Positions 38,416 through 46,161 of a DNA stretch of 64,000 nucleotides are shown here, in pieces; position 1 is the stretch's first letter; each line of letters opens with the position of its first letter. Source of the stretch: Advenella alkanexedens (GTDB lineage: Bacteria > Pseudomonadota > Gammaproteobacteria > Burkholderiales > Burkholderiaceae_B); assembly GCF_019132845.1 (NCBI RefSeq), contig NZ_JAHSPR010000004.1:124001-188000 (forward strand). The letters are read 5' to 3'. The notes under the pieces were generated by a model. It was not told where the DNA came from, searched no databases, and saw only the letters and a program-made list of their open reading frames with translations. The translations under genes and the position numbers were made by a program.

Positions 38416-38831
38416 TACAGAGCTCCAAACAGTTTAATTGCAAAAATCAGGGTAAGGGCAATACTTGTACCCAAAACAATCGCTGCACTTTTCTGGGCGG
38501 ATACTTTATCCATGCCGATATGCAAATCAAGGGTCAGGTACCGGATACCGGCACACAAGTGATGCATGAAGCCCCACAAAATAACCAGCAGAATGAGTTT
38601 CAGCAAGAAGCCACCAAACCCGCTTCCCAAAGCCTCAAAGCTTTCTGGTGATGCCACACTGGCAGCAAAAAGAGGTATCAGAATAATAGGTAAGCTTAAA
38701 AACAGAAGTGCGCCACTGATACGGTGCAAAATTGACACTTTACCGGCAGTGGGCAGGCGGTATTTAACTGCAATAAGCTCTAAATCGAGATTGCGAAATT
38801 CCCGACGTGGCTTTGACGTAGAGTCTGACAT
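38415..38831 (-). CDS. sdhC: Succinate dehydrogenase cytochrome b556 subunit SdhC
   Basis: A 138-residue three-helix anchor. RPLS-like N-terminus is PRREFRNLDLELIAVKYRLP; SILHRISGALLF carries the quinone-site Ser/Arg, and GFMHHLCAGIRYLTLD contains the haem-ligand His. ATG at 38831 begins the typical sequence; the open frame upstream to 38912 is ignored. First gene of sdhCDAB, 89 bp after gntR on the same strand. Confidence 0.93.
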   Translation of the reverse strand: MSDSTSKPRREFRNLDLELIAVKYRLPTAGKVSILHRISGALLFLSLPIILIPLFAASVASPESFEALGSGFGGFLLKLILLVILWGFMHHLCAGIRYLTLDLHIGMDKVSAQKSAAIVLGTSIALTLIFAIKLFGAL

Positions 38832-38853
38832 AACGGCCTCAAAATAATGAAAC

Positions 38854-38882
38854 GATATATAACAAAAAACAAACCCGGCCAA
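38854..38882 (-). promoter_or_regulatory. Possible internal promoter for sdhC
   Basis: On the reverse strand TTGGCC (38877-38882) and TATATC (38854-38859) with 17-bp spacing, start expected near 38847, 16 nt before the sdhC ATG. If real, sdh is transcribed both from here and by read-through from gntR. Consensus match only. Confidence 0.4.
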
Positions 38883-38920
38883 TATTACTTCTTTTGAACC
38901 GGCACTAACCAAAACGGCCT

Positions 38921-39724
38921 CTAGTTTAAACTATTTCTGTAATGATATTGATCGGTCAGATAAAATCCCCTGCGAATTTCCATGGGCCGATCTCCATAAG
39001 TATAAGAGACACGATCCACCTGCAACAAAGGAAAACCTTCAGAAACATTAAGAAAATCAGCTATTTGCGGACTTGCCGCAACAGCCCTTATCTTCTCCTC
39101 CGCCCGAACCATACTGACACCAAATTTTGTCTCAAACAAACCATAAAGCGGCCCTTTGTTATGAATCAGTATCTCGCTGGTAAGCCCTTTGAAGACATCG
39201 GCAGGCAACCAGATTTCATCGATAACGCTTGGCCGGTTACCCAAATTCATAATGCGCTTTATATATATAAGCGTATCTCCAGAACGAATTTCGAGCATGC
39301 GAGCCATTTCCTGTGTTGCCTTTTGCCGGCTACATTCAAGTATTGTACTTTGTGCACGCTGATTATTTTCGGGATTATCGGGAGTAAGCCGCAAAAAACG
39401 GTAGCGAACCTGGGCTTCATGGTGAGTGGCAACAAACGTGCCTTTACCCTGACGTCTGATCAACAGATTCTCGGCGGCCAGTTCATCAATTGCCTTGCGC
39501 ACGGTTCCCTGACTGACCTGAAACCGGGAGGCAAGGTCTAGCTCACTGGGAATGCTTTCGCCGGGCTTCCATTCACCGGCATGCAAACTTTGTACAAGCA
39601 ACGCTTTGATTTGCTTATACAAAGGACTGAAAGCGGCACCACTAATGGCGCCACCTTTGCCGGTTAAGGATGATGACACTGACATATTTACAGAATAATG
39701 AAAACCTGAATTAACGTGCGACAT
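38921..39724 (-). CDS. GntR-family (HutC/UTRA) transcriptional regulator
   Basis: A 267-residue regulator. The N-terminal winged helix (about residues 32-105) has the GntR signature SELDLASRFQVSQGTVRKAI, and an UTRA ligand-binding domain follows (about 115-262, with VIDEIWLPADVFKGL and PLLQVDRVSYTYGDRPMEI). UTRA ligands are small carboxylates, amino acids or sugars; position next to mdh and sdh suggests a TCA-linked metabolite, which is inference. It lies upstream of sdhCDAB on the same strand and divergent from mdh, with an operator-like array over its promoter. Start uncertain: ATG 39724 or ATG 39685, neither with a good ribosome-binding site. Confidence 0.88.
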   Translation of the reverse strand: MSHVNSGFHYSVNMSVSSSLTGKGGAISGAAFSPLYKQIKALLVQSLHAGEWKPGESIPSELDLASRFQVSQGTVRKAIDELAAENLLIRRQGKGTFVATHHEAQVRYRFLRLTPDNPENNQRAQSTILECSRQKATQEMARMLEIRSGDTLIYIKRIMNLGNRPSVIDEIWLPADVFKGLTSEILIHNKGPLYGLFETKFGVSMVRAEEKIRAVAASPQIADFLNVSEGFPLLQVDRVSYTYGDRPMEIRRGFYLTDQYHYRNSLN

Positions 39725-39752
39725 TATTTCATACCCAAGGGTTTATGTCTAT

Positions 39753-39779
39753 TCTTATATAAGATATAAGTTATAAGAC
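39753..39779. promoter_or_regulatory. Candidate GntR operator, copy 1 (gntR-mdh)
   Basis: A perfect 12-bp palindrome TCTTATATAAGA (39753-39764) followed by ATAAG at 39759, 39766 and 39773, an exact 7-bp period. 39753-39770 matches the copy before acnB at 17 of 18 positions. It completely covers the predicted gntR promoter and ends a few bases before the mdh -35. Binding by the adjacent GntR protein is inferred from location, symmetry and recurrence. Confidence 0.65.
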
Positions 39780-39781
39780 AA
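39754..39781 (-). promoter_or_regulatory. Candidate promoter of gntR(-sdhCDAB-sdhE-gltA)
   Basis: Reverse strand: -35 TTGTCT (39776-39781), -10 TATAAG (39754-39759), 16-bp spacing, start near 39747 and a ~23-nt leader. It coincides with the operator-like array, so bound regulator would block polymerase. Confidence 0.5.
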
Positions 39782-39782
39782 T

Positions 39783-39811
39783 TTGACGAAAAACGGATTT
39801 TATTCTAAGAT
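39783..39811 (+). promoter_or_regulatory. Candidate promoter of mdh
   Basis: -35 TTGACG (39783-39788) and -10 TAAGAT (39806-39811) with 17-bp spacing. The -35 starts just beyond the operator-like array. A leader of about 110 nt precedes the mdh ATG. Confidence 0.5.
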
Positions 39812-39927
39812 TATCGGCAATTATCAATAAGAGTTTTCATGAATAATCCGGTGCCAATATTGGGCTGCCGCATACGCTCTTAAGGCTCTTACCTCTTTAC
39901 GTTCATATCTATTTTGGAGAAACATTT

Positions 39928-40917
39928 ATGTCCAAGCCAGCCCTGCGCGTTGCCGTTACTGGTGCTGCCGGTCAAATCGGTTACGCATTGCTATTTCGTA
40001 TTGCCTCAGGCGAAATGTTAGGCAAAGACCAGCCGGTCATTTTGCAATTGCTTGAAATCCCAGACGAAAAAGCACAAAAAGCGCTTAAAGGCGTCATGAT
40101 GGAACTGGACGATTGCGCATTCCCACTTCTGCAGGAAATAACCGCTCACAGCGACCCCATGACCGCATTCAAAGATGCTGACATCGCTCTGTTGGTGGGT
40201 GCACGCCCCCGTGGCCCTGGCATGGAGCGTAAAGACCTGCTGCAAGTCAATGCGCAAATTTTCACCGCCCAGGGTAAGGCACTTAACGCTGTGGCGAGCC
40301 GTGATGTAAAAGTGCTGGTTGTTGGCAACCCCGCTAACACCAATGCCTATATTGCCATGAAATCCGCCCCCGACCTGCCTGCCAAAAACTTCACCGCCAT
40401 GTTGCGTCTGGATCACAACCGCGCGCTTACCCAACTGGCCCAGAAATCTGGCAAAGCAGTTAAAGACATCGAAAACCTCATCGTTTGGGGCAACCACTCT
40501 CCAACCATGTACCCAGACACCCGTTTCGCTACTGTCAACGGCGAGTCCCTGGACAAGCTCATCAACGACGAAACATGGAACCGTGAAACCTTCATCCCTA
40601 CCGTTGGCAAACGTGGCGCAGCAATTATCGAAGCACGCGGTCTGTCTTCTGCCGCATCTGCAGCCAATGCCGCCATTGACCACATCCGTGACTGGGTGTT
40701 GGGCTCAAACGGCAAATGGGTCACCATGGGCGTTCCCTCAGATGGCTCTTACGGTATCCCCGAAGGCATCATCTACGGTGTTCCTGTTACGACTGAAAAT
40801 GGTGAATACAAACGTGTTGAAGGCCTGGAAATCGACGCATTCTCTCGTGAGCGCATGGATTTCACCCTTAAAGAATTGCTGGAAGAGCGTGACGGTGTAG
40901 CCGATCTGCTTAAATAA
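39928..40917 (+). CDS. mdh: Malate dehydrogenase (NAD-dependent)
   Basis: A 329-residue enzyme interconverting malate and oxaloacetate, of the cytosolic-type MDH group common in Burkholderiales. NAD-binding [11 protein letters not shown] is at residues 11-21, substrate-binding arginines lie in [13 protein letters not shown] and in MLRLDHNRA, and the catalytic His is in [12 protein letters not shown]. Ribosome-binding site TTGGAGAAA. Own terminator behind; divergent from gntR-sdh. Confidence 0.96.
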   Translation: MSKPALRVAVTGAAGQIGYALLFRIASGEMLGKDQPVILQLLEIPDEKAQKALKGVMMELDDCAFPLLQEITAHSDPMTAFKDADIALLVGARPRGPGMERKDLLQVNAQIFTAQGKALNAVASRDVKVLVVGNPANTNAYIAMKSAPDLPAKNFTAMLRLDHNRALTQLAQKSGKAVKDIENLIVWGNHSPTMYPDTRFATVNGESLDKLINDETWNRETFIPTVGKRGAAIIEARGLSSAASAANAAIDHIRDWVLGSNGKWVTMGVPSDGSYGIPEGIIYGVPVTTENGEYKRVEGLEIDAFSRERMDFTLKELLEERDGVADLLK

Positions 40918-40934
40918 TCCCAGTCAATGAATGA

Positions 40935-40965
40935 AAAATAGCCACCATCAGGTGGCTATTTTTTT
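40935..40965 (+). terminator. Terminator of mdh
   Basis: Perfect 12-bp stem AAAATAGCCACC/GGTGGCTATTTT with loop ATCA and a run of seven T, 18 bp after the mdh stop. Confidence 0.9.
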
Positions 40966-41039
40966 CAGGTTTTCCGTATTGATCAAAAACAACAGAAAGT
41001 TTGTTTTGCATCAAAAGTCCGATCATACCCGGTACTTTT

Positions 41040-42071
41040 TCAAGCATCGGGACACAACTCCCCGGTCAACATTGAAAGCACTGTTTCCCCCTCTGTTTCC
41101 AACACATATCGACCCAATTTCCCTGCCCAGTAGGACTGAGTACCTGCTTCAGACTTGAACTCCCGCACGCGTCGGGTGTAAAAATGCAAGACATACTCTT
41201 CTGTGATGCCAATCGCGCCATGAATCGCATGGGAAATATCGGCGACCTGATCGGACACAAAACTGACCTGGTATTTAGCAATGGCCAATAAATTGGGATC
41301 TGGATGATGATTATTGCTGTTACATGCAATTTGCGCTGCCATGCGTGCGGCCCATACTTGTTCTGCCAAGACGCTGATTTGATGCTGGATTGCCTGGAAC
41401 TTGCTTAAAGGTCGGCCAAATTGCTGCCTTTGATTGGCATACTCCAGCGTCATTTCAAAAATCCGTTCCATAGCACCCACACTGGGCACCAATGCGGCCA
41501 AAGCAGCCAGATTACGCAAATCTTCCAAAGCTTGCGCAGACACCTCCAGCTCAATCGCCTCTTCCAGATGCCAGCTCACGCTGGCAAACAACCCTGCGTG
41601 GTAAACCTCATGAACCACGGCTTTTTCCTGGGCCAGTAAATAACATGACTGATTAACCAACACCAAAAACCTGGCTGCCTGGTGACCAAAAGGCAATTTA
41701 TTAATCACTATCCGCCCCTGCCCTTCGGACACCTGTACCCCCATGGTGGCAATCACAATAGATCCATCAGGTACGGCCAACCCGTTGCTATCCAGCCAAC
41801 TCCTGGCCAGCAGAGTACTGGAAAAAGGAACAGACAAGTTAAAATATCCTTCCTGCCTGAACAGGTTACCGGCCTCTTTCAGACTCAACCCTGCCCCTCC
41901 CTGTTCCTCAGGCAGCATCACATCCAAAAAACCAGAACCCGCTATTTCTGACCAGATCGTTTCATAATCTGTGCACGATAAATTCAGGCGGTTACCTGAT
42001 TTCTCTGAAACATCGGCAAACAAACGGCCCACAGCCTCATCAAAAAGATTATTCATACTTGAATTGTCCAT
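41040..42071 (-). CDS. Acyl-CoA dehydrogenase-like protein, small subunit type
   Basis: A 343-residue acyl-CoA dehydrogenase family protein, shorter than the usual ~380. The N-terminal helical part is abbreviated, and the C-terminal helical domain carries NQRQQFGRPLSKFQAIQHQI, which includes the Arg that contacts FAD phosphate in this family. The region aligned with the usual catalytic-Glu loop reads FKSEAGTQSYWAGKLGR. It follows the 383-residue acyl-CoA dehydrogenase gene by 12 bp, and a MaoC-like gene precedes both. The features missing in one dehydrogenase are partly present in the other, suggesting a heteromer. The substrate is unknown. Confidence 0.8.
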   Translation of the reverse strand: MDNSSMNNLFDEAVGRLFADVSEKSGNRLNLSCTDYETIWSEIAGSGFLDVMLPEEQGGAGLSLKEAGNLFRQEGYFNLSVPFSSTLLARSWLDSNGLAVPDGSIVIATMGVQVSEGQGRIVINKLPFGHQAARFLVLVNQSCYLLAQEKAVVHEVYHAGLFASVSWHLEEAIELEVSAQALEDLRNLAALAALVPSVGAMERIFEMTLEYANQRQQFGRPLSKFQAIQHQISVLAEQVWAARMAAQIACNSNNHHPDPNLLAIAKYQVSFVSDQVADISHAIHGAIGITEEYVLHFYTRRVREFKSEAGTQSYWAGKLGRYVLETEGETVLSMLTGELCPDA

Positions 42072-42083
42072 TTTTATCTCTTC

Positions 42084-43235
42084 TTATCGCAAGCCCAAGC
42101 CCCGGGCAATAATACCTCGCAATATCTCGCGAGTACCGCCACGCAAGGAATAGGAAGGACAAACCTGATCCACCAAAGCCAGGGTCTTGATCAGCTCAAC
42201 GGAAGGCGTCCATTCGGGATGCCCACCCATGCAGTCAGCAATCAACTTGGAAATATCCTGTTCAAGTCCAGTACCGTAATCCTTAACCAGCGATGCCTCT
42301 ACCGAAGGGTTTTCACCCTTGGCCAGTTTGCTGGTAATCGCCAATGACATGGTTCTCAATACGGCAAGTCGGGCAACAATGCCACCCAGCGTGACCTGCA
42401 CTCGCTCAGACTGCCAGCCTTGTTGCCGGCACTCTTTCAGAAAACACTCCACCAGAGCCATACTGGAATAAATACGCTCAGGGCCACTGCGCTCAAAGGC
42501 CAGTTCAGCATTCACCTGCTCCCAACCATCGCCTTCATTGCCAATCAGGGCGTCATCAGCCAGCTGAACATCCGTAAAAAACACTTCAGAAAAATGTGCG
42601 TCACCGGCCACATCAACAATGGGGCGTACCGTAACACCTGGCAGGCTTAAGTCAATAATCACCTGAGACAACCCTTTATGCCGGTCACCCGCCTCTCCTG
42701 AAGTGCGCACCAAGGCAATCATATAATGTGACTGATGGGCATTGGTGGTCCATATCTTGCTGCCATTAAGCAGCCAGCCTTTGTCATTTTTTTGCGCCCT
42801 GGTTTTAATGCTGGCAAGATCAGAACCGGAGTCGGGTTCGCTCATGCCTATGCAGAAAAAAGCCTCCCCCTGACAAATCTTTGGCAAATAAAACTGTTTC
42901 TGCGCCTCTGTGCCATAACGCAGAATCAAAGGACCGCTCTGGCGGTCGGCAATCCAGTGAGCCGAAACCGGCGCCCCGGCACCCAACAGCTCTTCAGACA
43001 ATACAAAACGGGAAAAATAACCTTTTTCCGCACCGCCATACTGCTTGGGCAAAGTAAGCCCCAACCAACCTTTGGCAGCCAGTTTTTTGCTGAACCCGGC
43101 ATCAAAACCCATCCATGAACGGGCCCGTGCGTAAGCATCCATTTCCTGCGTGGTTTCTTTAATAAAAGCCCGCAATTCACCTCGAAATTGGTTTTCTTCT
43201 TGAGGAAGATAAGCCAGGTCAAGAACGTCAAGCAT
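42084..43235 (-). CDS. Acyl-CoA dehydrogenase-like protein, large subunit type
   Basis: A 383-residue acyl-CoA dehydrogenase family protein. The substrate/FAD loop FCIGMSEPDSGSDLASIKTRA (described from about residue 128) and the WLLNGSKIWTTNAHQS sheet are intact. The loop that normally supplies the catalytic base as EGT reads LRGGTREILRG, so the canonical Glu is replaced by Gly, and no RxQFG element is visible in the C-terminal domain. Such proteins occur as partners in alpha2beta2 dehydrogenases of FadE/ChsE type. Middle gene of a three-gene unit with the MaoC-like gene upstream and the short dehydrogenase downstream. Confidence 0.85.
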   Translation of the reverse strand: MLDVLDLAYLPQEENQFRGELRAFIKETTQEMDAYARARSWMGFDAGFSKKLAAKGWLGLTLPKQYGGAEKGYFSRFVLSEELLGAGAPVSAHWIADRQSGPLILRYGTEAQKQFYLPKICQGEAFFCIGMSEPDSGSDLASIKTRAQKNDKGWLLNGSKIWTTNAHQSHYMIALVRTSGEAGDRHKGLSQVIIDLSLPGVTVRPIVDVAGDAHFSEVFFTDVQLADDALIGNEGDGWEQVNAELAFERSGPERIYSSMALVECFLKECRQQGWQSERVQVTLGGIVARLAVLRTMSLAITSKLAKGENPSVEASLVKDYGTGLEQDISKLIADCMGGHPEWTPSVELIKTLALVDQVCPSYSLRGGTREILRGIIARGLGLR

Positions 43236-43288
43236 AACAAACCACCCACTTAATTTAAATTTAAAATTATTATTGGTAATGCTTCAAA

Positions 43289-43747
43289 TTAACGTCCTGA
43301 TAACATGCGAGTTACGTCATAACTAATCACCGTTATATCATCCTGGTTCTTGATATTAATATGTGTTGAAACCACGGCACGGTTAAGTTTGGAGGTTGGT
43401 CTTACCTTTGTGACCTCTACTTCGGCCCAAATCGTATCACCGGCAACCACAGGGGCCAGCATTTTTTTATGCACTTCCAGCAAAGCAAGGCCGGTTCCCT
43501 GAACCATAGTTTGCATCAACATGCCTTCGATAATGCTGTACGTGAGTGCACCGGGCACCGGACGTCCCTTAATGGCACCAGCATTAAAAGTCTTGTCAAT
43601 AAAAATGGTTTCCAGCATGCCGGTAACGCTTATAAAATTAACAATATCGGTTTCTGTAATCGTACGTTTAAAGGTTTTGAATTTCTGTCCAACTTCCAGA
43701 TCCTGCCAGTAAAAACCCTCGCCCAATAATTTTGCTTCCTGTGTCAT
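43289..43747 (-). CDS. MaoC-like hot-dog dehydratase
   Basis: A 152-residue single hot-dog protein of the MaoC/(R)-hydratase superfamily. FYWQDLEVGQKFKTFKRTIT at the N-terminus and TDIVNFISVTGMLE are MaoC-type; the usual hydratase Asp-His pair (DxNPxH) is not obvious in this copy, so it may be a hydratase of unusual type or a thioesterase-like binding protein. First gene of the unit with the two acyl-CoA dehydrogenases, 53 bp upstream of the larger one. Together they suggest dehydrogenation and hydration of an acyl-CoA. Upstream DNA carries a cluster of TGATAT half-sites. Confidence 0.75.
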   Translation of the reverse strand: MTQEAKLLGEGFYWQDLEVGQKFKTFKRTITETDIVNFISVTGMLETIFIDKTFNAGAIKGRPVPGALTYSIIEGMLMQTMVQGTGLALLEVHKKMLAPVVAGDTIWAEVEVTKVRPTSKLNRAVVSTHINIKNQDDITVISYDVTRMLSGR

Positions 43748-43870
43748 GTTCCATCTCCTGTTTTATGTATTTTTCACCAGCGATTGCTGATGCATTCTTG
43801 TTCATATTTATAGCTACTGTACCGACCAGCGCTTGGCGTGTATCAAATAAAAAATAAAAGAATCATGGCA

Positions 43871-43925
43871 ATATCAATACCCGCCTGATATAAATTAAAA
43901 ATCCTATGATATTGAATGAATATCA
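43871..43925. promoter_or_regulatory. Cluster of TGATAT inverted repeats (candidate operator)
   Basis: ATATCA-9nt-TGATAT (43871-43891) is followed by TGATATT-GAATG-AATATCA (43907-43925), a perfect 7-bp inverted repeat. Four half-sites occur within 55 bp between the MaoC-like gene (-) and the small membrane-protein gene (+). No regulator gene is adjacent. Confidence 0.4.
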
Positions 43926-44010
43926 CCAAAAAAACAAGTCGCCCAACTTCGGTTAAAATCCTTCGTTAATTTATTATTTACAAGCCAACCCGAGATTTAT
44001 TCCCTTTCTT

Positions 44011-44388
44011 ATGATTGAATTGATATTGACCTATGCCATTGCAATACTCATGGCCTGTTTCCTGATTGCATCATTTTCCGGCCTCTACCTGATTTTCTTT
44101 TCCCTGAAACCCACCAATGAAATGCTGAAGCACCCGTATTTAAGCATGCAGCCTTTTCACCGGTTTTCCCTGTCCGTTCGCTGCTCGATTTTGCTGGACT
44201 ATTTTTTCAGGCTGTTTTTCCCCAATGTGCAGTTCTGGCTGATTGGCCATGCCAATCGCATTTTGCCTCATGTCATTCCATCGCAAGTGCCCGTTAAAAT
44301 CAAATGGCCCCTGCTTGGTCTGTGGGGTTGCTGTTTTATTGGCATTCTTTGCATGTGCGTGGTGTGGGGTATTTTACTCACCCGCTAA
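44011..44388 (+). CDS. Small membrane protein of unknown function
   Basis: A 125-residue protein I do not recognise. Residues about 3-31 form a first hydrophobic segment (ILTYAIAILMACFLIASFSG region), a basic middle part with FRLFFPNVQFWLIGH follows, and residues about 98-122 form a second hydrophobic segment rich in Cys and Gly (LLGLWGCCFIGILCMCVVWG). Probably an inner-membrane protein with two or more helices. ATG start without a clear ribosome-binding site. It precedes a small acetyltransferase gene on the same strand (96-bp gap). Confidence 0.55.
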   Translation: MIELILTYAIAILMACFLIASFSGLYLIFFSLKPTNEMLKHPYLSMQPFHRFSLSVRCSILLDYFFRLFFPNVQFWLIGHANRILPHVIPSQVPVKIKWPLLGLWGCCFIGILCMCVVWGILLTR

Positions 44389-44484
44389 AACGGCATAAAC
44401 CCTTGCGGCAGCAAGCACATATTGGCCTGCTGCCATATAAAGTATTATCATGATCATATTCTTATCCCCAGCCAAGGCAAGCCA

Positions 44485-44757
44485 ATGAGTTTAACTATCC
44501 AGCACCTTCCCGAACAATCCCGTTTCCAGGCGGTAATTGATGGCCATACCTGCCTGATTGAGTACCGGCTTGATAACAATGTGATGCATGTTTTACATAC
44601 CCTGGTTCCCAAAGAAGTGGGCGGACGTGGTATTGCGGCAGAAATGACCCGTTTTGCCCTGGAAACCGCCAGCAACAACAACTGGAGAGTCCACCCCGTC
44701 TGCTCATATACCGTTGCCTACCTCAAACGGCACCCTGAATACACCAATGTCATTTGA
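44485..44757 (+). CDS. Small GNAT-like N-acetyltransferase (YjdJ family)
   Basis: A 90-residue protein of the short GNAT subfamily with one acetyl-CoA-binding fold. The key stretch is VPKEVGGRGIAAEMTRFALE (about residues 40-59), with the RGIA pyrophosphate-binding loop, then VHPVCSYTVAYLKRHPEY, the conserved C-terminus of the family. Substrates are not known for the group. ATG at 44485 is preferred over the longer open frame because it begins the family N-terminus; AAGG lies about 9 nt upstream. Followed by a bidirectional terminator. Confidence 0.8.
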   Translation: MSLTIQHLPEQSRFQAVIDGHTCLIEYRLDNNVMHVLHTLVPKEVGGRGIAAEMTRFALETASNNNWRVHPVCSYTVAYLKRHPEYTNVI

Positions 44758-44777
44758 ATATTTCTCTCGTGACCACA

Positions 44778-44807
44778 AAAAAAGCGTTCAGGATTGAACG
44801 CTTTTTT
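44778..44807. terminator. Bidirectional terminator after the small GNAT gene
   Basis: Stem AAAAAAGCGTTCA/TGAACGCTTTTTT with loop GGAT; T runs on both strands. Ends the forward GNAT gene and the converging DUF945-like gene. Confidence 0.88.
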
Positions 44808-44834
44808 CATGCTGGCTTAAGATCGCACTATATA

Positions 44835-45803
44835 TTAATTTTTCAATTCAATGTTCAGGTTTTGGAAAAGCTGATTGGCGTTAGCCACACCCGCGCCAGA
44901 CAATAACTGAAAAACCGACATAAGCTCGAATGGAGGCGTTGGATTCATGGCAAATGAAAGGCTGTCTTTTTGATTGGTCACATACTTATAAATCGCATCA
45001 CAAGAAGCCTCTGTTTTGTTGACACCAAAAACAATCGCCCCCTGCTTCATGCAGGCCTCTTTTTGCTGAAGCATTTTTGCCTCATAAGTCGCATTTTGTG
45101 CTGGCGTAGGTGCCTCACCCAAAGCTGCCCCTTTTTCTTTGGCAATCACTCTTTTCACAAGACCTTTGTCATCAATATTGAATGACAGGGAGTTAATACT
45201 GACAGGCGCCAGAAATGGAAGCACAGCCATGGGGTTTTGCTGTATCGCCTGTGAATTGGCACGCACCTGTTCAAGCAAGCCCCCAATTTTATTGGCATCA
45301 AGTTTGACACCAAAACTGACCAACTCGGGTTGATCAATACTGATTTCATACATAGAACGATCTGTGCTGCTGTCAAAACTGACCTTCAGGCTGCCATTGA
45401 CTTTGGGCAACTCGGTATAACCCAGATCGGCCAATCGATTGTCTGAAACTTTACCTATGGGACTTTTACCGGTTTCATCAGCAAAGCCCTCAAAAGAAAT
45501 ATCTATTTTCTGGACTTTCTCTGTATTCTCGAGATCATTCAGAATCACTTTGCTGAAAGTGAAATAATGCGCGGGATTTTGTTTGTCGACAAGTTTGACA
45601 TTACTCATTGAGCCCGTACCGCTCACATTCGCATCAAGACTTTCCCAAAACACATTATCCTGCAAATCGTTTTTTACCAAAAAAGCCTTCAGCTCTTCCT
45701 CTACCTTGCCTTGAGCCAGTTTATTACCACCATACCAGGCTGCACCCGCAGCAACAACCAGAACCCCTGCCGTTGCAATAGCAAGCTTCTTCTTAGAAGA
45801 CAT
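44835..45803 (-). CDS. Membrane-anchored periplasmic protein, possibly DUF945 (YdgA)-like
   Basis: A 322-residue protein. The N-terminus has a basic start and one hydrophobic segment (KKKLAIATAGVLVVAAGAAW, residues about 4-23), a signal anchor placing the rest in the periplasm. The body is a beta-rich region, with LSFAMNPTPPFELMSVFQLL near the C-terminus, and contains two Cys (CMKQG and ASCDAI) that could form a disulfide. The N-terminus and the PTPP-like end recall E. coli YdgA (DUF945), but the match is weak. ATG at 45803 is chosen for AGGA 6 nt upstream; an in-frame extension to 45848 is unlikely. Confidence 0.6.
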   Translation of the reverse strand: MSSKKKLAIATAGVLVVAAGAAWYGGNKLAQGKVEEELKAFLVKNDLQDNVFWESLDANVSGTGSMSNVKLVDKQNPAHYFTFSKVILNDLENTEKVQKIDISFEGFADETGKSPIGKVSDNRLADLGYTELPKVNGSLKVSFDSSTDRSMYEISIDQPELVSFGVKLDANKIGGLLEQVRANSQAIQQNPMAVLPFLAPVSINSLSFNIDDKGLVKRVIAKEKGAALGEAPTPAQNATYEAKMLQQKEACMKQGAIVFGVNKTEASCDAIYKYVTNQKDSLSFAMNPTPPFELMSVFQLLSGAGVANANQLFQNLNIELKN

Positions 45804-46141
45804 ACGTTTCCTTTTGCTTGTAATTAATTGAAAATGTAACGGCAACACTATACATGACGTTCACAACAGTGCAAATATAATTGACTATAAAAGTCATGAA
45901 TAATGCCGCAAAAAGATAATTAAACCAATAGCCGGATTATAACCTGTTGAGCAGGGCAACAAGGTAGATGTGTCCGCTGATATCGGAACTTTCATGCACC
46001 GAAAGAAACAAAAAAAACAGACAGCCGTGTAAAATTCAACCTGAGCTTGCATTGCCTTCATTTTCCAAAAACCACCTGAATTTTTTCGGAAACAAAATGT
46101 TACGCTCATTTTTGGAAAATATGTTGCTGCAAGCAGTCAAC
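45804..46141. other. Intergenic region before acnB
   Basis: AT-rich, no convincing gene. It contains a perfect 12-bp inverted repeat, ATTTTCCAAAAA (46060-46071) and TTTTTGGAAAAT (46109-46120), with a 37-nt spacer, just upstream of the acnB operator and promoter. A CTTTC/GAAAG repeat near 45990-46005 is short. Function unknown. Confidence 0.5.
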
Positions 46142-46161
46142 TCTTATATAAGACATAAGAC
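46142..46161. promoter_or_regulatory. Candidate GntR operator, copy 2 (acnB)
   Basis: Perfect 12-bp palindrome TCTTATATAAGA (46142-46153) followed by a second ATAAGAC at exactly 7-bp period (46148 and 46155). Matches copy 1 at 17 of 18 positions over 46142-46159. It overlaps the presumed -35 of acnB, fitting repression by the GntR protein encoded about 6.5 kb away. Confidence 0.65.

Noticed and set aside
38995-39012. ATAAGTATAAGAG within gntR, resembling the ATAAG array
   Set aside because: Period is 6, not 7, the palindrome is missing, and the sequence is coding.
39255-39273. AT-alternating near-palindrome CGCTT-N9-AAGCG inside gntR, similar to the operator
   Set aside because: Only 5-bp arms are truly complementary and it encodes the conserved LIYIKR segment of the UTRA domain.
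40018-40683. Reverse-strand open frame of 221 codons inside mdh
   Set aside because: Antisense to malate dehydrogenase, with unusual composition; shadow frame.
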